Shown: positions 7,238 through 13,386 of the stretch, piece by piece
How the letters are laid out: each line of letters starts with the position of its first letter
Position numbering within the stretch: position 1 is the first letter of the stretch
NCBI GenBank assembly: GCA_964597265.1
Contig: CAZQWJ010000012.1
Span: 1-27,607, forward strand
Direction: 5' to 3'
From: CAZQWJ01 sp964597265
GTDB lineage: Bacteria; Patescibacteriota; 4484-211; JAGQKX01
DNA: 27,607 nt
Notes under the pieces: model-generated
The model's database searches: none
What the model was told of the DNA's origin: nothing
The model's input: only the letters and a program-made list of their open reading frames with translations
Position numbers and translations under genes: made by a program

Positions 7238-7397
7238 CTCACCAGCGGTTTTTGTTAGTGCGTCTTTGGAGATTGATTCGGACGGTTCGCATCCTCACTT
7301 GGCTGAGCAGTGTGGTCTAGGACCCTTCAAGCATCTACTAGTATATTTCTCGGATCAAAGCAAATGAGACAGTATAAAAAGGGGTCTCGTTATCACC
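7238..7397. other. Intergenic region between ogt and the TPR gene
   Basis: No open frame of note and no tRNA. TATAAA at 7373-7378 is a plausible -10 for the plus-strand gene, without a clear -35. Confidence 0.35.
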
Positions 7398-8474
7398 TTG
7401 CTCCAATTGTTGCAAAGGTTTCTAATTATTATTAAAGTTACTATAGTGTTTAAAGATAAGGTAATCCATAACTTTATAATCCCAGTATTAACCGAATCAA
7501 TAATAATTTTTGTTATCCTATCAACTTCATTACTTATTGAATTTTATGCAAGAGGATATTTGACTCCAAGTTTAATAGAGCCAATATTATTAAGATCACT
7601 ACAGATTTCTTTGGGTTTTGTACTAATATATAAAATAGGACGTTTAGGAGTGGGCGTACTCATATCATTTTCCTCTGATGTACTTCAACCTAAACCTTTT
7701 AAAAAGAATAACTTTCAGGATTATGTATGGGATGTATTCATAACATTAGCATTCTTGCTTGCTACAACTCCCGTTAGACCTATATTGCAAACCGTCAGGT
7801 TTGATGATCTGGGATTATTCTTTGACCAAGGTCTTGCCCGATTTGATTCGCTGGAATCAATGATTATATTGTGTACGGTTGGATTACCACTCCTTATATT
7901 CGTAATTCTGATGAAACGAGGTATGAATCGCATTGGGGGTGCCACTGTAATTTTATTGACAATATGTTTAGTTGGGTACTTAAATGCGCAACCAAATTAT
8001 CTCGCTCGAATTTACGAATCAAGAGCAGAATGGATTACTCGAGATTGGGATGAACAACGATGGAAGGCATTGGAGGCTATTGACGATGCAGAAACTGATC
8101 AGGAGAGAGCGGTGGCTTATTATTGGCTAGGAGTTGCGGAAAATCGACAAGGGAATGCAGAAAAGACTATTGAATATCAAAAATTGGCAATAGAATACGA
8201 TGCCTCATATGGTGCGCCTCATAGCTCGATATCGCTTGCGTATAGTCACATAGGTGAGATTGAGTTAGCAAGAAAACATGCAAACACTTGTATAGAGTTA
8301 AGTCCGGAGTATGCTTGGTGCTATTATGCGCTTTCAGCTTATTACTATTACGTTAATGATTTGGAAGCAGCTCATAAGAATCTAAAAACAGCCCTCGTGC
8401 TTAATCCAGAATCTATTGATTTTCAGGAATCATATGATGAGTTTATTCGTGCCTTCCCTCAATTTGCGGAATAG
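7398..8474 (+). CDS. Polytopic membrane protein with C-terminal TPR repeats
   Basis: About 358 aa. Roughly five hydrophobic segments occupy the first 200 residues (around 25-47, 60-82, 108-127, 150-172 and 178-197). A soluble tail from about 225 has at least three tetratricopeptide-like helix pairs (VAYYWLGVAENRQGNAEKTIEY, then SSISLAYSHIGEIELARKH, then YYALSAYYYYVNDLEAAHKN). TPRs mediate protein contacts; the membrane part belongs to no family I know. The start is uncertain: a TTG at 7398 with AAGGGG 13 nt upstream, or a GTG at 7446. The sequence is visibly richer in A+T and AT-ending codons than its neighbours, which may mean a different origin. Confidence 0.75.
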   Translation: MLQLLQRFLIIIKVTIVFKDKVIHNFIIPVLTESIIIFVILSTSLLIEFYARGYLTPSLIEPILLRSLQISLGFVLIYKIGRLGVGVLISFSSDVLQPKPFKKNNFQDYVWDVFITLAFLLATTPVRPILQTVRFDDLGLFFDQGLARFDSLESMIILCTVGLPLLIFVILMKRGMNRIGGATVILLTICLVGYLNAQPNYLARIYESRAEWITRDWDEQRWKALEAIDDAETDQERAVAYYWLGVAENRQGNAEKTIEYQKLAIEYDASYGAPHSSISLAYSHIGEIELARKHANTCIELSPEYAWCYYALSAYYYYVNDLEAAHKNLKTALVLNPESIDFQESYDEFIRAFPQFAE

Positions 8475-8484
8475 ATGCTTACAG

Positions 8485-8503
8485 AGATGGCTGCGGGACT
8501 AGG
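8485..8503. repeat. Copy of the 3' end of tRNA-Gln (19-nt direct repeat)
   Basis: These 19 nt are identical to 8837-8855, which is the T-arm edge, acceptor 3' strand, CCA and three downstream bases of tRNA-Gln. The two copies flank a GIY-YIG gene in the manner of attachment sites at a tRNA 3' end. The stop codon of that gene lies inside this copy. Confidence 0.75.
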
Positions 8504-8819
8504 TATCCTTCGACTTCGTCTTCGGACTACCAGTGCGTCCACCATCGAAATCTTTCGCTAAAGCTACAGGCACCAATCTCTTATAGGCGAATGCTTTGCC
8601 TGAGCCTGTTTTTAAATATTGCTCAAAATCCCGCGCCTCCTTTTCGGTACTAAACCCGCCATACCAAACAAGTTTCCAGGGTAGATGTGGTTTTGTAGAA
8701 TGTACCTTGCCGCTATTATGTTGCTGGAATCTCACTTCTAGATCATTAGCAGAGCCGAAATAGAAAATGTGTGATTTTGAGCTTAAAAGTATATATGTAT
8801 AGTACATATGGCTTGCCAT
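8499..8819 (-). CDS. GIY-YIG mini-protein A, downstream of tRNA-Gln
   Basis: 106 aa. The core is a GIY-YIG domain: MYYTYILLSSKSHIFYFGSAN, an Arg in LEVRFQQHNSG, KLVWYGGFSTEKEA and FEQYLKTGSGKAFAYKRL. The second Tyr motif is YFG instead of YIG. The domain should end near KRLVPV. The remaining tail (ALAKDFDGGRTGSPKTKSKDT) is encoded by a 20-bp inverted-repeat arm and by the copied tRNA end, so it looks acquired. Start is ATG 8819, with ATG 8807 (MYYTYI) equally likely. It lies 20 nt past the tRNA 3' end in the same direction and is probably co-transcribed with it. Confidence 0.8.
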   Translation of the reverse strand: MASHMYYTYILLSSKSHIFYFGSANDLEVRFQQHNSGKVHSTKPHLPWKLVWYGGFSTEKEARDFEQYLKTGSGKAFAYKRLVPVALAKDFDGGRTGSPKTKSKDT

Positions 8820-8840
8820 TCTGTAGCTTTAGCGAAAGAT
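8550..8840. repeat. 20-bp perfect inverted repeat around GIY-YIG gene A
   Basis: Arms at 8550-8569 and 8821-8840 are exact reverse complements. The right arm ends on the last base of the tRNA (the A of CCA); the left arm lies in the coding tail of gene A. The space between the arms is essentially the conserved GIY-YIG domain. Confidence 0.8.
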
Positions 8841-8855
8841 GGCTGCGGGACTAGG
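8837..8855. repeat. tRNA-side copy of the 19-nt direct repeat
   Basis: Identical to 8485-8503; see that entry. It covers the 3' part of tRNA-Gln. Confidence 0.75.
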
Positions 8856-8913
8856 GCTCGAACCTAGATTACCTGATCCAGAGTCAGGCGTCCTGCCATT
8901 AGACGATCCCGCA
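8840..8913 (-). tRNA. tRNA-Gln (anticodon CTG), CCA encoded
   Basis: 74 nt. The acceptor stem TGCGGGA pairs with TCCCGCA, followed by discriminator G and CCA. D-stem GTC/GAC; anticodon stem CCTGA/TCAGG with loop CTCTGGA, giving anticodon CTG; T-stem CTAGG/CCTAG with loop TTCGAGC. A U1-A72 first pair is typical of tRNA-Gln. It starts 5 nt after the stop of GIY-YIG gene B and ends 20 nt before gene A, so it sits within a three-part transcript. Confidence 0.96.
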
Positions 8914-8918
8914 ACATA

Positions 8919-9170
8919 TTAACCGAATCTTCTCTTCAAATATGCCCTGCCAAAGCCAGTCTTTAACTGTTTTTCTCGACAAACCGCGTCTTCTTTACTC
9001 AAACACCCTTCGAAATAGACTAGCTTCAACGAAAGTCTATACTTGGTTGCAGCTACCAACCCGTCATTATGAGCTTGTAACCTCCTTTTCAATTTGTTAG
9101 TCCAGCCAATATGTAACCCATTATCTTTTGCACTTTTGAGTACGTACGTATAAAAATACATAGTTGCCAT
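8919..9170 (-). CDS. GIY-YIG mini-protein B, upstream of tRNA-Gln
   Basis: 83 aa: MYFYTYVLKSAKDNGLHIGWTN, an Arg in KLKRRLQAHNDG, LVYFEGCLSKEDA and a catalytic-type Glu in CREKQLKTGFGRA. The YIG Tyr is replaced by His (LHIG), so activity may be altered. The stop is 5 nt before the tRNA. Start is ATG 9170 or ATG 9161 (MYFYTYV). A palindromic stretch containing a copy of the tRNA 5' end lies just upstream. It is clearly related to gene A but not a recent duplicate. Confidence 0.82.
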   Translation of the reverse strand: MATMYFYTYVLKSAKDNGLHIGWTNKLKRRLQAHNDGLVAATKYRLSLKLVYFEGCLSKEDAVCREKQLKTGFGRAYLKRRFG

Positions 9171-9172
9171 TA

Positions 9173-9222
9173 CCCGCCTGCAACGCTATGCGTAGCATTG
9201 CGGGCAGGGACGATCCCGCAAT
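9173..9222. repeat. Palindromic element with a copy of the tRNA-Gln 5' end
   Basis: Arms 9173-9188 and 9193-9208 form an imperfect 16-bp inverted repeat (CCYGCCYGCAAYGCTA type, 4-nt loop). A competing 8-bp perfect hairpin ATTCGGG-like pair, ATTGCGGG (9197-9204) with CCCGCAAT (9215-9222), overlaps it. Bases 9209-9221 (GACGATCCCGCAA) equal 8902-8914, the first 12 nt of tRNA-Gln plus one base. The arm ends resemble the palindrome at 22387-22406. Confidence 0.6.
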
Positions 9223-9271
9223 AGCACTTGGGCTATTATACCAGCCGTGGCAAAGATTGGGAGGCATAGTG

Positions 9272-9277
9272 TACAAT
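9272..9277 (+). promoter_or_regulatory. -10 box of the epimerase gene
   Basis: TACAAT ending exactly 6 nt before the ATG at 9284. No clear -35. Confidence 0.45.
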
Positions 9278-9283
9278 GTCTGC

Positions 9284-10228
9284 ATGCATGCACTTGTTAC
9301 AGGAGGGGCTGGATTTATTGGCAGTCATCTTGTTGATCGTTTGTTAAAAGATGGCCATCAGGTCGTTGTGCTAGATGATTTTTCATCAGGCAAGGCAGAG
9401 AATCTTTCGCATCATCAAGATAATCCCAACCTCACCATTGCCAAGAAAAGCATTACTGATAACCTCAACGACCTGTTTGGCAAACATACACTTGACTGGG
9501 TTTTTCACATAGCAGCCCGGCCCAGGGTGCAAGAATCAATCGAAGACCCTATTGGCACCAATGAAGTCAATATTACCGGTACGCTTAATGTACTTGAAAG
9601 TGCCAAAGACCATGGAGTACTGAGGTTTGTGTTTTCGTCAAGCGGTGGAGCCGTATATGGCGATAGTGACACATTGCCTGTTGCCGAAGACACACTGCCC
9701 AATCCACTGTCTCCGTATGGATTGCACAAACTGGTGGGAGAACATTATTGTCGTTTGTACAGTTTGGTATATGGGATGGAGACTGTGAGTTTGCGTTATG
9801 CCAATGTCTATGGTCCGCGACAAGATCCTGAGGGTGCTTATGCTGGCGTCGTTCCTAAGTTCATTTCCCTCATTCAGAAGGATATAGCACCTACCATCAA
9901 TGGGGATGGTAGCCAGACGCGTGATTTTGTGTATGTGGAAGATGTGGTAGAAGCAAATATAAAAGCCGCAACTGCAACACATGAGCATGTGTTTGGCGGG
10001 GCGTTTAATATAGGCTCAGGACAAGAGTCATCAATCAATGAAATAACCCAAGGCCTCATAGCGCTTTCTGGCAAAGATCTCACGCCAACACATGGACCAG
10101 GCCTTATAGAAGTTCGTCGAAGCGTGCTGGATATTACCAAAGCCAAAGACCATCTTGGGTGGGAACCAACTGTACAATTACCAGAAGGATTGCAAAAGAC
10201 ATTTGAATACTTTTCACAAACCGCCTAA
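9284..10228 (+). CDS. NAD-dependent nucleotide-sugar epimerase/dehydratase (GalE-like extended SDR)
   Basis: 314 aa. The start at 9284 gives the family N-terminus MHALVTGGAGFIGSH with the GxxGxxG dinucleotide motif. Downstream are VVLDDFSSG, FSSSGGAVYGD (catalytic Ser), YGLHK (YxxxK), LRYANVYGPRQDP, GDGSQTRDFVYVEDV and a C-terminal GWEPT. These place it among UDP-glucose/UDP-GlcNAc 4-epimerases and relatives that supply sugars for surface glycans; the substrate cannot be fixed. The frame runs 40 codons further upstream to 9164, but those codons read through the palindromic element and are not family sequence. It converges on the methyltransferase gene. Confidence 0.92.
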   Translation: MHALVTGGAGFIGSHLVDRLLKDGHQVVVLDDFSSGKAENLSHHQDNPNLTIAKKSITDNLNDLFGKHTLDWVFHIAARPRVQESIEDPIGTNEVNITGTLNVLESAKDHGVLRFVFSSSGGAVYGDSDTLPVAEDTLPNPLSPYGLHKLVGEHYCRLYSLVYGMETVSLRYANVYGPRQDPEGAYAGVVPKFISLIQKDIAPTINGDGSQTRDFVYVEDVVEANIKAATATHEHVFGGAFNIGSGQESSINEITQGLIALSGKDLTPTHGPGLIEVRRSVLDITKAKDHLGWEPTVQLPEGLQKTFEYFSQTA

Positions 10229-10303
10229 TTACACATCCACACTCCACTACATGGGAATAGTATGATACCGTCCTTGTTCTATTTGACGTGGTGAAGGAGT
10301 GTT

Positions 10304-10338
10304 GCAGAAAAAGAGCCACCGCTTAGATGCGATGGCTC
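10304..10338 (-). terminator. Intrinsic terminator of the methyltransferase gene
   Basis: On the minus strand a 10-bp stem (GAGCCATCGC with GCGGTGGCTC, one G-U pair) with a 6-nt loop is followed immediately by TTTTT. It lies 40 nt past the stop at 10380. Confidence 0.85.
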
Positions 10339-10379
10339 GGGAGTTGGTCAATGCCGAACTCTTATGGTGCATGCTCAAC

Positions 10380-11627
10380 TTAGATGGGCATGAGTCGTGG
10401 GATGGCCACGACAAGTTGCCCGCCTCGCCTCACAAACCATTCGTACTTTGACCTGATTTCTGCGGCAAAGTTCCATGGCAGGACAAGTCCGATAGCTGGA
10501 CTTAGTTGAGCGAAGTTAGCTTCGGGTACGACCGGAATGTGCATACCCGGAACTACCCGTCCTTGTTTCAAGGGAATTGAGTCAGCGATACTTGGCAGGA
10601 GGTCTGGTCCAATCTGGGTGAAGTTCAAGAGCACACTTGCCTTGGCCGGAGCCCCAATACCAATAACGCGTTTTCCACGTTCGACCTGTTGGATGAGCAT
10701 CGTTCTGAGTGCATGGCCGATTGCGTGGACGTTGGCGTTGAACATGTCATAAACGAAACGATGGCCTACCAGGCCGAGGGTACGCTCTTTATACAACATG
10801 TCGAACACCTCTGGAGATTGTGTGAAACCGGCATCGTTTTTGCAGATAAATACCCTCAAGGAACCACCATGGATCTGAGGGAAGTATTCTACATGAAAGA
10901 TGCGCATATCCCAGAACTTCAAAATCTTCTCTAACGGAACGAGAGATAGGTAGTACGCGTGCTCATGGTAAATCGTGTCAAACTCGACCCCATTGAGCAT
11001 TGGTAGTAGATACGGAAATTCCGTTACGAAGACGCCTTCGTCTGCCAACAACTGTCGTACTCCGTTCACAAAGCCGTGTATGTCGGGGACATGTGCCAGG
11101 CAATTTGTGGCGGTTACGAGCATTGCTTTTCCGTAGTCACTTACGATCTCAGTCGCTGTGTCAGGGCCGAAAAATCGTGCCAGTGTTGGTATCCCTTGGG
11201 CACAGGCTTGTTCGGCGAGATTTTCTGCAGGATCTACACCCAGAACATTAGTGCCTTGAGACTTGAAGAATCTCAGCAGGGTACCATCGTTGGAACCGAC
11301 GTCAACGACGAGCGCACCGGTGAGCTCTAGTTGTTCCACCAAAGAAGCTGCCATGTCTTGGAAGTGCCTGACCATGGTTTGCGAAGTTGAAGGCACATAT
11401 AAGTAATGACGAAACATCTTTTCCGGGGAAACGTTATGGGTCAACTGAACCAGTCCGCAATCCAGGCATGTTTGCGTACCTAATGGATACCTTTCCTCTT
11501 CAGCGATCTGTTGAGGCAGTAGGAAGGCATTAGGCATTGGTTGGAGGCCAAGATCGAGGAACTGGTAGAGACGAGGTGAGCTACAACCGGCGCAGCGGGA
11601 TACTTTGACGACATCTTGTGTCAACAT
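10380..11627 (-). CDS. SAM-dependent C-methyltransferase of the NDP-sugar type (Methyltransf_13/14 architecture)
   Basis: 415 aa in three parts. An N-terminal zinc-binding module has Cys12/Cys15 (CAGC) and Cys54/Cys57 (CLDC). A central Rossmann domain has the SAM loop VVDVGSNDGTLL (about 107-118). The C-terminal domain has IGAPAKASVLLN, a mark of the family. Relatives C-methylate deoxysugars (TylC3-like) or act on other NDP-sugars. IYHEHAYYLS matches the family His region. The ATG at 11627 is set by a strong GGAAAGGAG 8 nt upstream, making this one of the few Shine-Dalgarno-led genes here. It lies downstream of the GH13 gene with its own promoter and a terminator. Confidence 0.9.
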   Translation of the reverse strand: MLTQDVVKVSRCAGCSSPRLYQFLDLGLQPMPNAFLLPQQIAEEERYPLGTQTCLDCGLVQLTHNVSPEKMFRHYLYVPSTSQTMVRHFQDMAASLVEQLELTGALVVDVGSNDGTLLRFFKSQGTNVLGVDPAENLAEQACAQGIPTLARFFGPDTATEIVSDYGKAMLVTATNCLAHVPDIHGFVNGVRQLLADEGVFVTEFPYLLPMLNGVEFDTIYHEHAYYLSLVPLEKILKFWDMRIFHVEYFPQIHGGSLRVFICKNDAGFTQSPEVFDMLYKERTLGLVGHRFVYDMFNANVHAIGHALRTMLIQQVERGKRVIGIGAPAKASVLLNFTQIGPDLLPSIADSIPLKQGRVVPGMHIPVVPEANFAQLSPAIGLVLPWNFAAEIRSKYEWFVRRGGQLVVAIPRLMPI

Positions 11628-11661
11628 GCTGCTTTCTCCTTTCCCTTGAAGGGAATATATT

Positions 11662-11694
11662 AAGGTGCAACCACCTTACAATGGCCGAATTATA
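11662..11694 (-). promoter_or_regulatory. Promoter and leader hairpin of the methyltransferase gene
   Basis: TATAAT at 11694-11689 (minus) predicts a start near 11682 and a leader of about 55 nt. The leader has a 6-bp hairpin (AAGGTG-GTTG-CACCTT, 11662-11677). No good -35 is seen. The hairpin might instead belong to the end of the GH13 transcript, but no U-run follows. Confidence 0.45.
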
Positions 11695-11743
11695 AGAAAG
11701 AAGTGCTGGTTATGCTAGCAGTAATTTTGGAGGTTGTTGGATA

Positions 11744-13366
11744 TCACCCTGAGGTTGCCCACATTCCACTATATGGGCCAAGCGTGACACGCTCTTGCTC
11801 TATCTGAACGTCGTGAATTGTTAAGATGGGATTTGTTAATGTTGTTTCTACGGTAACAGGTGTGTTACTGAGATTGATACATACGTGCAACTCCCCTCCT
11901 GTCAATTCATAGAATGCGGCAAATAGCCCGTTGTGGTCTGTTTCGACACGCTGGGGATAGGTGGTCGCAATGTCGAGATACTGCGCGCGGGTCGTGAAGA
12001 TTTCGGTTAGGGTGTCTTGGATGAGTAGAGAGTCTGAGGTGTGTAGGTCGTTTTCCAAAATCTGCCCTCGAGCGATATCGCGGACATCGTCTTCAGCACG
12101 TACACCTACGTCCAATTTTAGTTGAGTCTGCGCTTTCATGTAGGCAACATCATTCGCCTTGCCAATTTCATCACCATACATGAGCGCGGGATTTCCTGGT
12201 AATGACGCTAGTAGTAGATGGGCAATGATGGTGCGTTTTGGATCGTTGCGCAAAAGCGACACAGTACGTCCACCTGTGGCAGCACCGTTTCTGGCCAATA
12301 CATTGTACGAAGAGAGGGTGTCAAAGAGTCTTGTGCGTGTAGCTTCGTCACAAAGTTTGAAAGACAGATTATCGTGATTTCGCAGAAATGTCACCCACTG
12401 CGCATGGTCGGGTATGGTATGCATTGTGTCTAAGATTTCCCAGATCGGATCAGTATCGCCGAGCAGTAATGCGATCCACAGCTTCTCTGTAAGTTCGAAC
12501 ACATAGGCGAGGTCAGCTTCACGTTGATGTTTGGTTCCAAAATATGGCGCGACAGTCTTTGTATCAGCGCTTACCTCGAGCAAGAATACGCTATCGGGGT
12601 TGACTCGTTCCAGCGCGTTTCGCAATTTGTGCATAATGGTATGTGTCGCATCTGTATTCGGTTGCATGCCATCTTCCCACCGTTTGCCCACATGTGGTGT
12701 TGCATCCAGACGAAAACTACAGCCTTTTTGCGCCCAGTGGGTTAGCACTGTTACCATTTCGTCAAATACGTTTGGGTTGTGCCAGTTGAGATCAATCTGT
12801 TGTGGATAAAATGTGTGATAGTACCAGATTCCGTTATGTTCGATCCAATGAGGAATAGTACCAGCCTGATTGGGAAAAATGACCCGAATATCTTTGGCTG
12901 TATCATTGATACGATAGCGGGCAAACGTCATGTCGCCTTTTTCAACTACTCCTTCAAACAGTGGCGGCTCCTTGCGTGTAACAAAAAAGTCCTGATAGTA
13001 TGTATCGCCTGCAATGGCTTTTTGGAACCATTCGTGTTGGTCTGATACGTGATTAAGCACAAAGTCTATGAACACGTGCACCTTGTGCTTTTGTGCCTCT
13101 ACAAGAAATGCATCGAAGGCTTGATTGCCGCCGAGTTCGCTTCTGATATTGTAATAATCAAACACGTCAAAACCTTTGTCTATCATGGGTGATTCAAATG
13201 GCGGCAGGACGTGTATTGCATCAAACCCGAGTTTTTTGATTCGAGGAATTTGGTCCGCGAGCTGATAGAGGGTACACGAACTGTTTTCACAAAACGAATC
13301 AGGATAGGTAACGTACAGTTGGAAGTGTTTGTGCCAGGTATGATCTCCCATAGCATGATAGTACAC
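11744..13366 (-). CDS. Glycoside hydrolase family 13 enzyme (alpha-amylase superfamily)
   Basis: 540 aa from a GTG. It has conserved GH13 regions in order: DFVLNHVS (101-108), FRLDATPHV with nucleophile Asp221, FLLEVSAD with acid/base Glu264, and FLRNHD (328-332). A beta-sandwich C-terminal domain follows. The catalytic set is intact. The closest subgroups appear to be trehalose synthase- or amylosucrase-like, but the subfamily is not certain. No signal peptide, so likely cytoplasmic alpha-glucan or maltosyl metabolism. The GTG at 13366 is 6 nt after a TATAAT; an in-frame ATG at 13351 is the alternative. It is divergent from the GT4 gene and shares an overlapping promoter. Confidence 0.93.
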   Translation of the reverse strand: MYYHAMGDHTWHKHFQLYVTYPDSFCENSSCTLYQLADQIPRIKKLGFDAIHVLPPFESPMIDKGFDVFDYYNIRSELGGNQAFDAFLVEAQKHKVHVFIDFVLNHVSDQHEWFQKAIAGDTYYQDFFVTRKEPPLFEGVVEKGDMTFARYRINDTAKDIRVIFPNQAGTIPHWIEHNGIWYYHTFYPQQIDLNWHNPNVFDEMVTVLTHWAQKGCSFRLDATPHVGKRWEDGMQPNTDATHTIMHKLRNALERVNPDSVFLLEVSADTKTVAPYFGTKHQREADLAYVFELTEKLWIALLLGDTDPIWEILDTMHTIPDHAQWVTFLRNHDNLSFKLCDEATRTRLFDTLSSYNVLARNGAATGGRTVSLLRNDPKRTIIAHLLLASLPGNPALMYGDEIGKANDVAYMKAQTQLKLDVGVRAEDDVRDIARGQILENDLHTSDSLLIQDTLTEIFTTRAQYLDIATTYPQRVETDHNGLFAAFYELTGGELHVCINLSNTPVTVETTLTNPILTIHDVQIEQERVTLGPYSGMWATSG

Positions 13367-13372
13367 TAAATG

Positions 13373-13380
13373 ATTATAAT
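13373..13380. promoter_or_regulatory. Overlapping divergent -10 boxes (ATTATAAT palindrome)
   Basis: The palindrome contains TATAAT on both strands: plus 13375-13380 and minus 13378-13373. Each ends exactly 6 nt before a start codon, the ATG at 13387 and the GTG at 13366. RNA polymerase cannot occupy both at once, so the two genes should compete. Confidence 0.6.
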
Positions 13381-13386
13381 ATTCCC

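Noticed and set aside
7270..7300. T-arm-like GGTTCGCATCC sequence, possible tRNA
   Set aside because: No acceptor or anticodon stem can be formed around it.
9164..9283. 40-codon N-terminal extension of the epimerase
   Set aside because: It reads through the palindromic element and tRNA 5'-end copy, has no family similarity, and a -10 box sits just before the ATG at 9284.
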